Source of the DNA: Ferruginibacter sp.
Lineage (GTDB): Bacteria > Bacteroidota > Bacteroidia > Chitinophagales > Chitinophagaceae
Length of the DNA stretch: 37,017 nucleotides
Direction of reading: 5' to 3'
Assembly: GCA_014377385.1 (NCBI GenBank)
Contig: JACMPR010000008.1
Span: forward strand, 1 to 37,017
Positions within the stretch are counted from its first letter, which is position 1; the number at the start of each line of letters is the position of its first letter. Positions 1 through 9,772 of the stretch are shown in pieces. A program made the position numbers and the translations under genes. Below the pieces are notes generated by a model that was not told the DNA's origin, ran no database searches, and was given only the letters and a program-made list of their open reading frames with translations.

Positions 1-219
1 CAGCAGGGAAAAGGAACCGGAAGATCCCTGGTAAATTATATTGTGAATGAAATAAAAAAAATTGGCGGACAAATACTGGAATTGAATGTTAACCGGCATA
101 ATCCGGCAGTTTCTTTCTATAATAAAATGGGCTTTGTTATCGCCCGTGAAGAAAATATTGATATTGGGAATGGATTTTTTATGAATGATTATGTGATGGA
201 GTTGAGCGTTAGGAGTTGA
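1..219 (+). CDS. GNAT-family N-acetyltransferase, C-terminal fragment (5' end outside window)
   Basis: Open frame from base 1 to TGA 217-219: QQGKGTGRSLVNYIVNEIKKIGGQILELNVNRHNPAVSFYNKMGFVIAREENIDIG...; GxGxG/A acetyl-CoA loop and 'N.PAVSFYNKMGF' are typical of GNAT. Confidence 0.85.
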   Translation, partial: QQGKGTGRSLVNYIVNEIKKIGGQILELNVNRHNPAVSFYNKMGFVIAREENIDIGNGFFMNDYVMELSVRS

Positions 220-364
220 GAATTATAGATTCGCTTTCTCTAAATCAAGCTTTTCTCTCTTATTGCAAGAATTTGGAGATAACGTTAATATTGTAATTGA
301 ACTTTTGAGAATCTCAGTTTAAACTCCGCCGATTTAAAAGCTTCCACTCTCAATTCTAAACTGC

Positions 365-865
365 TTACCACAGCAACTGGTGTGTCTGCTTTATGATACC
401 CATTACAAACACACTTTGTACATTTCCCATATTCTCTATTTGGCTAAGGCGGTTAACATGGAAGTCATAATAGCTGTCCATGTTTTCTTCTACCACCTTT
501 AGCATAAAATCAAATTCTCCGGAAATATTGTAACATTCGATCACTTCATTTAAAGCATTGATCGTTTTAATGAATTTAACACCGGCATTTTTACTATGCT
601 CCTTTAAACTTACGTAACAGATTACCATTAAACCTTTTTTTACTTTGGCATGATCCACCAGCGTTGCATATTGTTTGATTACGCCACTTTGCTCAAGTCT
701 TTTTATACGCTCATGCACCGGCGTTGTACTCAGGTGAATTTTGGCTGATATTTCTTTAACTGTAATGCGGGCATTTTCCTGCAACAGTTTTAGTATAGCA
801 AGGTCCATTTTATCGAGCGCAGGAAGTGTAATAGTCATTTGTTCTTTTTGCTCCGTTTTTTTCAT
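365..865 (-). CDS. Lrp/AsnC family transcriptional regulator
   Basis: LDKMDLAILKLLQENARITVKEISAKIHLSTTPVHERIKRLEQSGVI HTH plus C-terminal ligand-binding (RAM) domain; divergent from ahcY. Confidence 0.93.
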   Translation of the reverse strand: MKKTEQKEQMTITLPALDKMDLAILKLLQENARITVKEISAKIHLSTTPVHERIKRLEQSGVIKQYATLVDHAKVKKGLMVICYVSLKEHSKNAGVKFIKTINALNEVIECYNISGEFDFMLKVVEENMDSYYDFHVNRLSQIENMGNVQSVFVMGIIKQTHQLLW

Positions 866-956
866 GGTAAACTATAGTTTTATTCTACAAAATACTACAA
901 AAAAGATACTTTATCCCAAATTTACAATTATACATAGAATTTAATACCATAAAAGG

Positions 957-964
957 TAAATTTG
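957..964 (+). promoter_or_regulatory. Candidate Bacteroidetes -7 promoter element (TAnnTTTG) for ahcY
   Basis: TAAATTTG exactly matches TAnnTTTG, 19 bp before the ATG at 984; no clear -33 TTTG seen. Confidence 0.4.
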
Positions 965-983
965 TGTTCTAAAAATAAATAAC

Positions 984-2312
984 ATGTCAACACTAGTAGA
1001 AAAAGGAATTGATTTCGGCCTTGAGTACAAGGTAGCGGATATGAGCCTTGCTGCATGGGGCCGCAAGGAAATTATGTTAGCCGAAGCAGAAATGCCCGGC
1101 CTGATGTCTTTAAGAAAAGAATACGGTGCAAGCCAGCCATTGAAAGGCGCACGCATCGCAGGTTGTCTTCACATGACGATCCAAACAGCAGTATTAATTG
1201 AAACACTGATCGCTTTAGGCGCAGAAGTTAAATGGAGCAGTTGCAACATTTTCTCCACGCAAGACCAGGCTGCCGCGGCTATTGCTGCTACCGGTGTGGG
1301 TGTGTATGCATGGAAAGGTCAAACACAGGAAGAAGCAGACTGGTGTATTGAGCAAACGTTGTTTTTTGGCAGTGGAGATAAACCTTTGAATATGATCCTC
1401 GATGATGGCGGTGATCTTACCAATATTGTTTTTGATTAATATCCTGAGTTGATCGGAAACCTGAAAGGCCTTAGTGAAGAAACCACAACCGGCGTTCATC
1501 GCTTATACGAGCGCATGCAAAAAGGCACTTTGCCTATTCCTGCTATCAACGTAAATGATTCTGTTACCAAATCCAAATTTGATAACAAATATGGTTGCAA
1601 AGAATCATTGGTAGATTCTATCCGTCGTGCTACAGATGTAATGATGGCTGGCAAGGTTGCAGTTGTTGGTGGATACGGTGATGTTGGTAAAGGTTCTGCA
1701 GAAAGCTTACGCGGAGCAGGTGCCCGTGTAATCGTTACCGAGATCGATCCTATCTGTGCTTTACAGGCGGCGATGGATGGTTTTGAAGTGAAGGAAATGA
1801 TTGATGCAGTGAAAGAAGCAGATATCATTGTTACAGCCAGCGGTTGCCGTGACCTGATCACTGCAAAGCATTTTGAAGCAATGAAAGACAAAGCGATTGT
1901 TTGTAACATCGGCCACTTTGATATAGAAATCGATATGGCCTGGTTGAATCAAACACACGGCGAAACAAAAAATACCATTAAACCACAGGTTGATCTTTAT
2001 ACCATTAATGGCAAAGATGTAATCATTCTTGCAGAAGGCCGTTTGGTAAATTTAGGCTGTGCAACAGGCCATCCTAGTTTTGTAATGAGTAATTCATTTA
2101 CTAACCAGACACTTGCCCAGATTGAGCTTTGGACAAACACTGATAAATATGAGAACAAGGTTTATGTATTACCAAAGCACCTTGACGAAAAAGTTGCCCG
2201 TTTACACCTTGCAAAAATCGGTGTTGTATTGGAAGAATTAACTACCGAACAATCAGAATATTTAGGCGTTTCCAAAGAAGGCCCGTTTAAATCTGAAATG
2301 TATCGTTATTAA
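984..2312 (+). pseudogene. ahcY: Adenosylhomocysteinase (S-adenosyl-L-homocysteine hydrolase), interrupted by one in-frame TAA at 1437-1439
   Basis: ORFs 984-1439 and 1449-2312 are in the same frame; joined product reads ...[67 protein letters not shown]...[10 protein letters not shown], collinear with known SAH hydrolases, with stop where a Lys is normally found. Confidence 0.9.
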
Positions 2313-2361
2313 GAAAGCTACCAGTTATAAGCTTTAAGCTACAGCTACATATGTTTATTGT

Positions 2362-2397
2362 AAAACCCGCCTCGTAATGATGCGGGTTTTATTTTTT
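2362..2397 (+). terminator. Rho-independent terminator downstream of ahcY
   Basis: AAAACCCGC-CTCGTAATGAT-GCGGGTTTTATTTTTT. Confidence 0.8.
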
Positions 2398-2422
2398 GTC
2401 CAGGCAGCAGCAGCAATTCTCA

Positions 2423-2446
2423 GCTTCAGTGGCGTCGCACACTTGT
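2423..2446 (+). repeat. Copy of dispersed repeat GCTTCAgtGGCGTCGCACACTTGT
   Basis: 22/24 identity to 31580-31603, about 29 kb away, both intergenic. Confidence 0.6.
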
Positions 2447-2649
2447 GCAGCAGATATCAATTCGGGAAAATAATGTTTAATTACAGAAGCATCCCCGGTA
2501 AAAAAACATTTGACAGTTTGCTATGAAAAAACTGTAAAGGGCTTCAGTAAATAGATTGATGCGAACTAATAATCGCAAAGGTTAAAATATCTTCTTTACA
2601 TTTTATTTAACGCACTGCCAGCTACATTTGGGTAACCAAAAAATGACAT

Positions 2650-3057
2650 ATGTTACAAAAACCATCCAATGCTTTTATTGCTGCCTCATGGATAGCGTTG
2701 GGAACAGGCATGACAGGGTTTATGATAGGACTTTGGAATGCAGAAATGATGCTAAACGAAAAAGGTTATTATTTCACTGTATTGATGTTTGCACTCTTTG
2801 CAGTTGTGTCCCTGCAAAAAAGTGTGCGGGACAGGCTGGAAGGTTTAGCGGTAACCGACATTTATTACGGCCTGTGCTGGTTTGCCAGCATGTTGTCTAT
2901 CATATTATTGGTTATAGGTTTATGGAATACAGGATTATTACCGAGTGAAAAAGGGTTTTATGCTTTCTCTTTTTTGCTGTCATTATTCGGTGCCGTTACC
3001 GTGCAGAAAAATACCAGGGATCTCAACAATGCCCTACACAGCATTCCAAAAGATTAA
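2650..3057 (+). CDS. YiaA/YiaB-family inner membrane protein
   Basis: Two internally similar halves (FIAASWIALGTGMTGFMIGLWNAEMMLNEKGYYF... / YGLCWFASMLSIILLVIGLWNTGLLPSEKGFYA...) as in the YiaA/B domain. Confidence 0.85.
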   Translation: MLQKPSNAFIAASWIALGTGMTGFMIGLWNAEMMLNEKGYYFTVLMFALFAVVSLQKSVRDRLEGLAVTDIYYGLCWFASMLSIILLVIGLWNTGLLPSEKGFYAFSFLLSLFGAVTVQKNTRDLNNALHSIPKD

Positions 3058-3285
3058 TTGAACCATTCCTAATGCCATTTTGAATTGAACAGTTCCCGAC
3101 CGGAGCCGCTCAATTTATTTTAAGAAGGCGCATCAACTTCAATCTTTAAAAAAAATATCCAATTACTCAAATTAACAGGCTTTGCATTGCCGTAGACGGG
3201 CTTGTAGCAAATAAATTCCTGGTAATATCGTCGATACCATGTGTTATTTCGCAAAAGTTGGATAGAAAAAATGCAGCGCCAGGGC

Positions 3286-4335
3286 TCAATGTTCTTCCTC
3301 AAAATATATTTTATAAAACTTCTTGCCGCTTTCATCCGTTCCTTTTTCAATAAGGTCGCGGCGCCCATGAATATAAATATGAAAATTCTTATCAAGTTTT
3401 AAGACTGATTTAAAAAGCTTTTGTTGCTTTTTAACTGCCGCTAAACTAATATCAAACTCATCTTCTATTTCATAATTACGTGCCGCTTCAAAATTCTTTT
3501 TGTAGTTCTTAAAACTGTCAACCACTTCAGGCTGGTGAATGACTTCGGTTGCAAATTCATCCATATTGAACTGGTCATGTGTTTTAAAATAATCCATGCT
3601 GCGGTTCATCATTTCCAGTTGATCAGATTTACCTGCATTAAATTGTTCAGGAAATTCATTGCCGGCGAATTGCCGGCACAAGGCAAGGTATTTATCGGTA
3701 TGATGATAATTATCTGCAATCGGTTGTACCTGTAAAAAATCATTTACCCAATATTGTGCATCCTGTTGTTTATTGGTGTGGTCAATCACGCAAACTTTAT
3801 ACCCATCAGCAGCATTGGATTTGAAAATAAGACAACCTTTATCCGGTTTGTTCACATTTATTCCATCCTCCCGGATCATCTCCAGGCTTTCCCCGTGCTC
3901 AAATATTTTTAAAAAAGTTTCTTTGTTCTCTGATTTAAAAATACCAAGTGCCTGTACAACGTCGTTTTCAAACGGAACATTGTCCAGCAATACCACACAC
4001 AACTCCCCTTCTTTCACTTTTACATGGGTAGATTTACTGTAAAGAAATTGCGCCAGTTGGTTACTGTGTTTTATGAAATTTTCTTTGTCGTGAAAAATAC
4101 GTGTCACATACTGATACACCTCATTCATTTTTACATCATGCAGATGCGTAAAACGATTTAACTCATTTTCGTTTATGGAGCTCAGGAAATATTTCAATAA
4201 CAATTTGTGCAGCAAGCCATCGTTTAAAGTAAGGGTATTTAAAGACAGCCTCAGTTCTTCCCCGCGTGTTGGATTACCAATTTTGTGAACGATGGCTCTC
4301 AGTAGGGTTACATTTTCAATTCCAGTCATGCGCAA
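3286..4335 (-). CDS. Nucleoid-associated protein (NdpA/YejK family)
   Basis: N-terminal HKIGN...RGEELRLS and overall architecture (LLDNVPFENDVVQALGIFKSENKETFLKI...) typical of Bacteroidetes NdpA-family proteins. Confidence 0.8.
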   Translation of the reverse strand: MRMTGIENVTLLRAIVHKIGNPTRGEELRLSLNTLTLNDGLLHKLLLKYFLSSINENELNRFTHLHDVKMNEVYQYVTRIFHDKENFIKHSNQLAQFLYSKSTHVKVKEGELCVVLLDNVPFENDVVQALGIFKSENKETFLKIFEHGESLEMIREDGINVNKPDKGCLIFKSNAADGYKVCVIDHTNKQQDAQYWVNDFLQVQPIADNYHHTDKYLALCRQFAGNEFPEQFNAGKSDQLEMMNRSMDYFKTHDQFNMDEFATEVIHQPEVVDSFKNYKKNFEAARNYEIEDEFDISLAAVKKQQKLFKSVLKLDKNFHIYIHGRRDLIEKGTDESGKKFYKIYFEEEH

Positions 4336-4397
4336 AAGTAAGTAGTATGCCGTTAAATGAAGGGTGGCAGCTTCTCAAAATTCACCTGCCTTTTTAA

Positions 4398-5471
4398 TCA
4401 GGCTACAGTGATGTCTTTTGCGAGGTAAACATCCTGAATGGTATTCAAAATCCTGACACCATCAGCCATTGGCTTCTGAAATGATTTTCTTCCGGAGATT
4501 AATCCCGTTCCGCCGGCCCTTTTATTGATAACTGCGGTGATGGCTGCCTCTTTAAGATCAGTGTCACCGGCAGATGCACCGCCGGAATTTATCAGGCCAG
4601 CCCTGCCCATGTAACAATTTGCCACCTGGTACCGGCAAAGATCGATGGGATTATCTGAGGCGAGGTCTGTGTACATGCGTTTGTCTAACTTGCCATAGCT
4701 GCTATTGCCAGTATTCATTGCTTTAAAGCCGCCATTGTTTTCCGGCAGTTTTTGCTTGATGATATCGGCCTGGATAGTTGCACCCAGGTAATTCGCCTGC
4801 CCTGTCAGATCTGCCGAGACGTGATAATCCACGCCGTCTTTTTTAAAGGAATCATTCCGTAAGTAACACCAAAGGATAGTCGCCATTCCCATTTCATGCG
4901 CTTCCGCAAATGCCCTGGCTACTTCTACTATCTGGCGGCCAGCTTCCGGCGAACCAAAATAAATGGTGGCACCAACTGCAGCAGCTCCCAAATTCCATGC
5001 TTCTCTTACCGTGCCATACATAATCTGGTCAGCCTTATTGGGATATGTAAGTAATTCGTTGTGATTTATTTTTACGATGAATGGGATCTTGTGCGCATAT
5101 TTTCTTGCCAGCATTCCCAATCCGCCATATGTTGTAGCTACTGCATTACAGCCCCCTTCAATACCAAGTTTGATAATATTTTCGGGATCAAAATAAATGG
5201 GGTTTGGCGCAAAAGAAGCACCGGCACTGTGCTCCACGCCCTGGTCCACCGGCAATATGGATAAATAGCCGGTACCTGCAAGTCTTCCAAAATTGAATAT
5301 GCGGGAAAGGTTATTGAGCGTTTGAATATTTCTGTCGGATAAAGCATATATATCATCAACAAAATCGGGAGACGGTAATTTAAGTTTGTCCTTTGTAATT
5401 GCTGAACAGGTATAAGTCAGTAATTTTTCATTCTCAGGGCCAATTAGCGTAGCAATGTCATTTTGATTCAT
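4398..5471 (-). CDS. fbaB: Class I fructose-bisphosphate aldolase (FbaB/DhnA type)
   Basis: [47 protein letters not shown] ... [38 protein letters not shown]. Confidence 0.92.
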   Translation of the reverse strand: MNQNDIATLIGPENEKLLTYTCSAITKDKLKLPSPDFVDDIYALSDRNIQTLNNLSRIFNFGRLAGTGYLSILPVDQGVEHSAGASFAPNPIYFDPENIIKLGIEGGCNAVATTYGGLGMLARKYAHKIPFIVKINHNELLTYPNKADQIMYGTVREAWNLGAAAVGATIYFGSPEAGRQIVEVARAFAEAHEMGMATILWCYLRNDSFKKDGVDYHVSADLTGQANYLGATIQADIIKQKLPENNGGFKAMNTGNSSYGKLDKRMYTDLASDNPIDLCRYQVANCYMGRAGLINSGGASAGDTDLKEAAITAVINKRAGGTGLISGRKSFQKPMADGVRILNTIQDVYLAKDITVA

Positions 5472-5680
5472 ACAGCAGTTTTAGACAATAAATGTAGACT
5501 TAAATATTTTCTTCCGGCAACGGTTGGTTATAATATTTCTAATAAATGACAGGTCAGTGCAAAGTATTATTTTATTCAGCTTGATGGACCTCATAAAAAC
5601 TGAATCAGGGATCGAATTCTCACGGGTCGTTCAGTTTGGCCGGAATACGCAGCGCAAATAAAGTTTGTCTCATCCCGGAG

Positions 5681-5717
5681 CTTTGCATCTTTGCGTGAAA
5701 TTCCTTTGCATCTTTGC
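5681..5717 (+). repeat. Direct repeat CTTTGCATCTTTGC (2 copies, 23-bp period) in the pdxJ upstream region; possible duplicated promoter
   Basis: CTTTGCATCTTTGC at 5681-5694 and 5704-5717. Confidence 0.6.
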
Positions 5718-5732
5718 ATAATAAATCACTGA

Positions 5733-6461
5733 ATGACAAAACTTTCCGTAAATATCAACAAACTTGCCACGTTGCGCAATTCCCGTGGCGGCGACAATCC
5801 AAACCTGGTGCAGGCAGCGAAAGATATTGAACGTTTTGGTGCAGATGGGATAACGGTGCACCCGCGGCCAGATGAGCGTCATATCAGATACCAGGATGTG
5901 TTTGATCTTAAAAAAATAATCACAACAGAATTTAATATAGAAGGAAATCCAACTGAGAAAAGATTTGTTGACCTTGTACTGGCAAATACACCTACGCAGG
6001 TGACTTTGGTTCCTGACACATTGGGACAACTTACAAGTAATCACGGCTGGAATACGGTTGAGCATCAAGCTTATTTGAAAGGGTTAATAGCCGTTTTTAA
6101 AAATGCAGGCATAAGGGTTTCCATATTTGTTGACGCGGACGTACGCATGGTGGAAGCAGCAAAAGCAACGGGCACAGACAGAATTGAATTGTACACCGAA
6201 GCATATGCAACCGGCTGGGCAAGTGGCAACGGGGAGGCTGCTATTGAACCATATATAGCAGCTGCATTAAAAGCAACTGAACTCGGAATGGGTATCAATG
6301 CAGGGCATGATCTTGACCTGGATAATTTGAACTATTTTGCTCAAAAGATACCCGGGCTGGCGGAGGTTTCCATCGGGCACGCGTTGATCTGCGATGCCAT
6401 CTATTTAGGTTTGGAAAACGTAGTACAATTGTATAAGGGCCGACTGAAAGAAAGGATGTAA
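5733..6461 (+). CDS. pdxJ: Pyridoxine 5'-phosphate synthase
   Basis: MTKLSVNINKLATLRNSRGGDNPNLVQAAKDIERFGADGITVHPRPDERHIRYQDV ... GINAGHDLDLDNLNYFAQKIPGLAEVSIGHALICDAIYLGLENVV. Confidence 0.96.
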   Translation: MTKLSVNINKLATLRNSRGGDNPNLVQAAKDIERFGADGITVHPRPDERHIRYQDVFDLKKIITTEFNIEGNPTEKRFVDLVLANTPTQVTLVPDTLGQLTSNHGWNTVEHQAYLKGLIAVFKNAGIRVSIFVDADVRMVEAAKATGTDRIELYTEAYATGWASGNGEAAIEPYIAAALKATELGMGINAGHDLDLDNLNYFAQKIPGLAEVSIGHALICDAIYLGLENVVQLYKGRLKERM

Positions 6462-6524
6462 CCGGGGAAAAAGCCGGAGTATCCAAATGATTCTACCTGC
6501 ATTTAACTTCCGGCGCCTCTCAAA

Positions 6525-7598
6525 TTATTTTATTACACTCGCCAATTTACTTTCCAGGGCTGAGCCACGAAGATTTTTACCGATAACGATACCGGAAGGA
6601 TCAACAAGGAAATTCTGTGGTATGCTTTGGATCTGGAATTGCTGGGCCACAGCATTGCTCCAGAATTTAAGGTCACTGACATGTGTCCAGGTAAGTCCAT
6701 CAGCAGCGATTGCGTCTATCCATGGCTGTTTTGTTTTATCAAGAGAAATACCGAGTACAGTGAAATTTCTATCCTTATATTTATTGAAAACACTTACCAC
6801 GTTGGGATTCTCCTGGCGGCAAGGGCCACACCAGCTCGCCCAAAAATCAACCAAAACATATTTACCGCGGAATGAGGAAAGGCTAACCATCTTTCCTTCC
6901 GTATCTTCCTGCGAAAAATCCGCCAATGGTTTACCGAGGGGATTTTTTTTGGCTTCGCCGATCAGTTGGGCAATGTAGTTTCCTATGGGAGATGCCTGTA
7001 TCTTGGGATCCAGGTTACCATACAATTCCTCCGTCAATTCCGCTTTTCCGGTCAGCTGGTTGTTCCGGTAAATTGCCAGTGGAGCTATGTATGAGGACTT
7101 ATTTTTTCGGGCAAAATCTTCCATCATGCCGGCTACTTTTTTTATGGAAGCAGAATCGGTACTGCCTTCCTGCGCAAATAATTTTTCGTAGGGTTTTACC
7201 AACTTATTATAGACGGCAAAATCATCGTTCGTTTTAGAACCTTTGATCACAGCCTGGTCCAATGCATCTTTTTTCGCACTAAGTGTGACAATACTATTGT
7301 CAAGAAACATCGTGATATAGGGCGCTGTTTTATTAAATGAGATGAGTTTAAAATCCGGGAATTGCAATTTGCCGGTAAAACTAAAATTACCGTGTTCAAT
7401 TTTAGTAGTTAATTCAGGCTGACCATTATTGCCGTTTAGTAAATCCACGGTAGTCCCTTCCGGAAATCCTGTTACAGTACCGTTTATCTGGTAGCTATCT
7501 GCCGCAGAGACAGGCTTTGCGGTTGTTCCTTTAGATTTTAACTGCGATAATCCAACCAATGGCATTAATAGTAAAATAAGCAGGTATTTCTTCATCAT
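6525..7598 (-). CDS. TlpA-like thioredoxin-fold protein with N-terminal DUF4369-type domain (secreted)
   Basis: Signal peptide MMKKYLLILLLMPLVGLSQ; YQINGTVTGFPEGTTVDLLN; VDFWASWCGPCRQENPNVVSVFNKYKDRNFTVLGISLD CxxC motif. Confidence 0.92.
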   Translation of the reverse strand: MMKKYLLILLLMPLVGLSQLKSKGTTAKPVSAADSYQINGTVTGFPEGTTVDLLNGNNGQPELTTKIEHGNFSFTGKLQFPDFKLISFNKTAPYITMFLDNSIVTLSAKKDALDQAVIKGSKTNDDFAVYNKLVKPYEKLFAQEGSTDSASIKKVAGMMEDFARKNKSSYIAPLAIYRNNQLTGKAELTEELYGNLDPKIQASPIGNYIAQLIGEAKKNPLGKPLADFSQEDTEGKMVSLSSFRGKYVLVDFWASWCGPCRQENPNVVSVFNKYKDRNFTVLGISLDKTKQPWIDAIAADGLTWTHVSDLKFWSNAVAQQFQIQSIPQNFLVDPSGIVIGKNLRGSALESKLASVIK

Positions 7599-7679
7599 GA
7601 TTTTTTTTTAAATTTCCATTTAAGGCGGTACCGCAATCTAACTTTTTTCGCCATTTTTACCTAACCATTCAACGAAAAT

Positions 7680-8468
7680 TTAACAAGCCAGGGGTAATTC
7701 CCCCTTGATACAGGAAATAAATGCCTTTGTACCATCACCCACAGGCACCTGTGTTCCCAACATTTTTATGTACGCACTTCCAATGATCGCCCCGGCGGCA
7801 TAGCGACATGCATTGTGAAATCGCTCTTGATTGTTAATCCCAAACCCGATCATAACCGGGTTTTGCAGTTGTAATTTTTTAAGCTTTTCAAAATAACGTT
7901 TTTGGCTCGTAATATCCACAGCATTACCTGTAGTAGCCGAAGCCGATACCGCATATAAAAAACCAGTACTCAATTTATCTGCCATCCGGATACGGTGTTC
8001 ACTTGTTTCGGGCGTTATTAAAAAAATAAAAGAGAGCCCGTTCTTTTTAAACAATTGTTTATAATGCTTTTCAAATTGATACATTGGAAGATCTGGTAAA
8101 ATGATACCGCTTACCCCGGCATGACTTGCATCGGCGCAAAATTGTTCTATTCCATACTGCAATACGGGGTTTAGATAACCCATCAAAATAACGGGAATGG
8201 TCATTCGATCTTTAACTGATTCAAGCTGTTTGAAAAGTAAAGGCAGGTTCATGCCGTTATCTAAGGCTACCATATTGCTTTCCTGGATAACGGGACCATC
8301 TGCGATTGGATCTGCATAGGGCATTCCTATTTCAACCATATCAGCACCATGCTGTTCAAGCGCTAACATTACTTCAGCAGTACTATCAAGCTGCGGATAG
8401 CCTGCGGTACAATAAATATTGAGCAGGTTCTCTTTTTTTATTTTGAATTGCTTCTCTAATTGATTCAT
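7680..8468 (-). CDS. trpA: Tryptophan synthase alpha chain
   Basis: YCTAGYPQLDSTAEVMLALEQHGADMVEIGMPYADPIADGPVIQESN ... GFGINNQERFHNACRYAAGAIIGSAYIK. Confidence 0.96.
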   Translation of the reverse strand: MNQLEKQFKIKKENLLNIYCTAGYPQLDSTAEVMLALEQHGADMVEIGMPYADPIADGPVIQESNMVALDNGMNLPLLFKQLESVKDRMTIPVILMGYLNPVLQYGIEQFCADASHAGVSGIILPDLPMYQFEKHYKQLFKKNGLSFIFLITPETSEHRIRMADKLSTGFLYAVSASATTGNAVDITSQKRYFEKLKKLQLQNPVMIGFGINNQERFHNACRYAAGAIIGSAYIKMLGTQVPVGDGTKAFISCIKGELPLAC

Positions 8469-8497
8469 ACTATTATTTATATTTTTTGAATCCAGGC

Positions 8498-8520
8498 TAC
8501 TTCGCCTGACAGGCGAGGTA
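8498..8520. repeat. Intergenic palindrome between trpB and trpA (REP-like)
   Basis: TACTTCGCCT-GAC-AGGCGAGGTA: 10-bp near-perfect inverted repeat with 3-nt loop. Confidence 0.65.
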
Positions 8521-8560
8521 CTATCAGGGAATTTTAAATTAATTTACCTTTAAAGCCTTG

Positions 8561-9772
8561 CTATAAATAGGTCATGTAAGTTGCCAAATCTTTGTCACCT
8601 CTTCCGCTCAAACAAATCACTACGCGGTCGTTTTTTTTAAATGAAATATCTTTCAGTACAGCAAATGCGTGAGCGGTTTCAAGGGCAGGAATAATTCCTT
8701 CTGTCTTCGCAAGGTGAAAAGCGGCCTGCAATGCTTCTTCATCTGTTGCATTTTTAAACAGTACCCTTCCCTGTTTAAAAAGATTTGCATGCAACGGTCC
8801 AATCCCGGGGTAATCGAGGCCCGCTGAAATGCTGTGCGGTTCAGTAACCTGGCCATCGGCTGTTTGCATGAGCAAACTTTTACTTCCATGCAATATGCCG
8901 GTGGTTCCCAGTTGGGTGGTGGCGGCTGTTTTACCGGATGTTAATCCCATGCCGGCAGCTTCTACCGCAATTAATTTTACTTTTTTTTCTTCGATGAAAT
9001 GATAAAAGGCACCTGCTGCGTTGCTACCACCGCCCACGCAGGCTATTACATGCGACGGGCAACGATCACCTGTTTCTTTTAGTAACTGCTGCCTGATTTC
9101 TTTACTGATAATACTTTGAAACCGGGCTACCATATCGGGGTATGGATGTGGGCCAACGACGCTTCCAATGATGTAATGGGTATTGTGAGGGTGGTTGATC
9201 CAATCCCTGATTGCTTCATTTGTTGCATCTTTTAGCGTCTGGCTGCCACTCAATGCTGGTATCACAGTTGCCCCAAGCATTTTCATCCGGGCTACATTGG
9301 GTGCCTGGCGCTCAATGTCTTTGGCACCCATAAACACGATGCACTCAAGTCCCCGCAAAGCACAAACGGTGGCAGTTGCAACTCCATGCTGCCCGGCACC
9401 GGTTTCGGCAATGATTCGTTTTTTGCCCAGCCTCTCAGCCAGCAACACCTGCCCGATGGTGTTGTTAATCTTGTGCGCACCAGTGTGGCACAAGTCTTCC
9501 CGCTTTAGATAAATATTGGTGTTGAATTCTTTGCTTAACCTTTCGGCATGAAACAAGGGTGTTGGCCTGCCTGCAAAATCTTTTAATAAAAGGCTTAACT
9601 CTTTTTTGAAAGAATTTTCCCCGGTTATTTTTTTATACTTTTTTTGAAGCTCCTCCACATTCGGGAAAAGCATTTCAGGAATGTAAGCCCCGCCGAATTC
9701 ACCGTAATATCCATGCTTGTCAGGACGACTTAAATTGTTCTTGTTATTTTTCATAATTAGCTTCTTGTACAT
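8561..9772 (-). CDS. trpB: Tryptophan synthase beta chain
   Basis: GYYGEFGGAYIPEMLFPNVEEL ... KREDLCHTGAHKINNTIGQVLLAERLGKKRIIAETGAGQHGVATAT ... GGGSNAAG; ATG overlaps trpF stop (TAATG); internal Met at 9754 is an alternative start. Confidence 0.97.
   Translation of the reverse strand: MYKKLIMKNNKNNLSRPDKHGYYGEFGGAYIPEMLFPNVEELQKKYKKITGENSFKKELSLLLKDFAGRPTPLFHAERLSKEFNTNIYLKREDLCHTGAHKINNTIGQVLLAERLGKKRIIAETGAGQHGVATATVCALRGLECIVFMGAKDIERQAPNVARMKMLGATVIPALSGSQTLKDATNEAIRDWINHPHNTHYIIGSVVGPHPYPDMVARFQSIISKEIRQQLLKETGDRCPSHVIACVGGGSNAAGAFYHFIEEKKVKLIAVEAAGMGLTSGKTAATTQLGTTGILHGSKSLLMQTADGQVTEPHSISAGLDYPGIGPLHANLFKQGRVLFKNATDEEALQAAFHLAKTEGIIPALETAHAFAVLKDISFKKNDRVVICLSGRGDKDLATYMTYL

Noticed and set aside
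866-983. SAM/SAH riboswitch upstream of ahcY
   Set aside because: The 118-bp divergent spacer is AT-rich with a -7 box only 19 bp from the ATG; no convincing aptamer fold or room for one.
1215-1958. Minus-strand ORFs 1215-1499, 1496-1909 and 1761-1958 inside ahcY
   Set aside because: Antisense shadows of a conserved coding gene.
2628-2948. Alternative-frame ORF over the YiaA/B gene
   Set aside because: Cys/Arg-rich translation; frame 2650-3057 gives a recognised membrane protein.
3120-3395. 91-aa minus-strand ORF overlapping the 3' end of the NdpA-like gene
   Set aside because: Out-of-frame overlap, no recognisable features, mostly noncoding downstream DNA.
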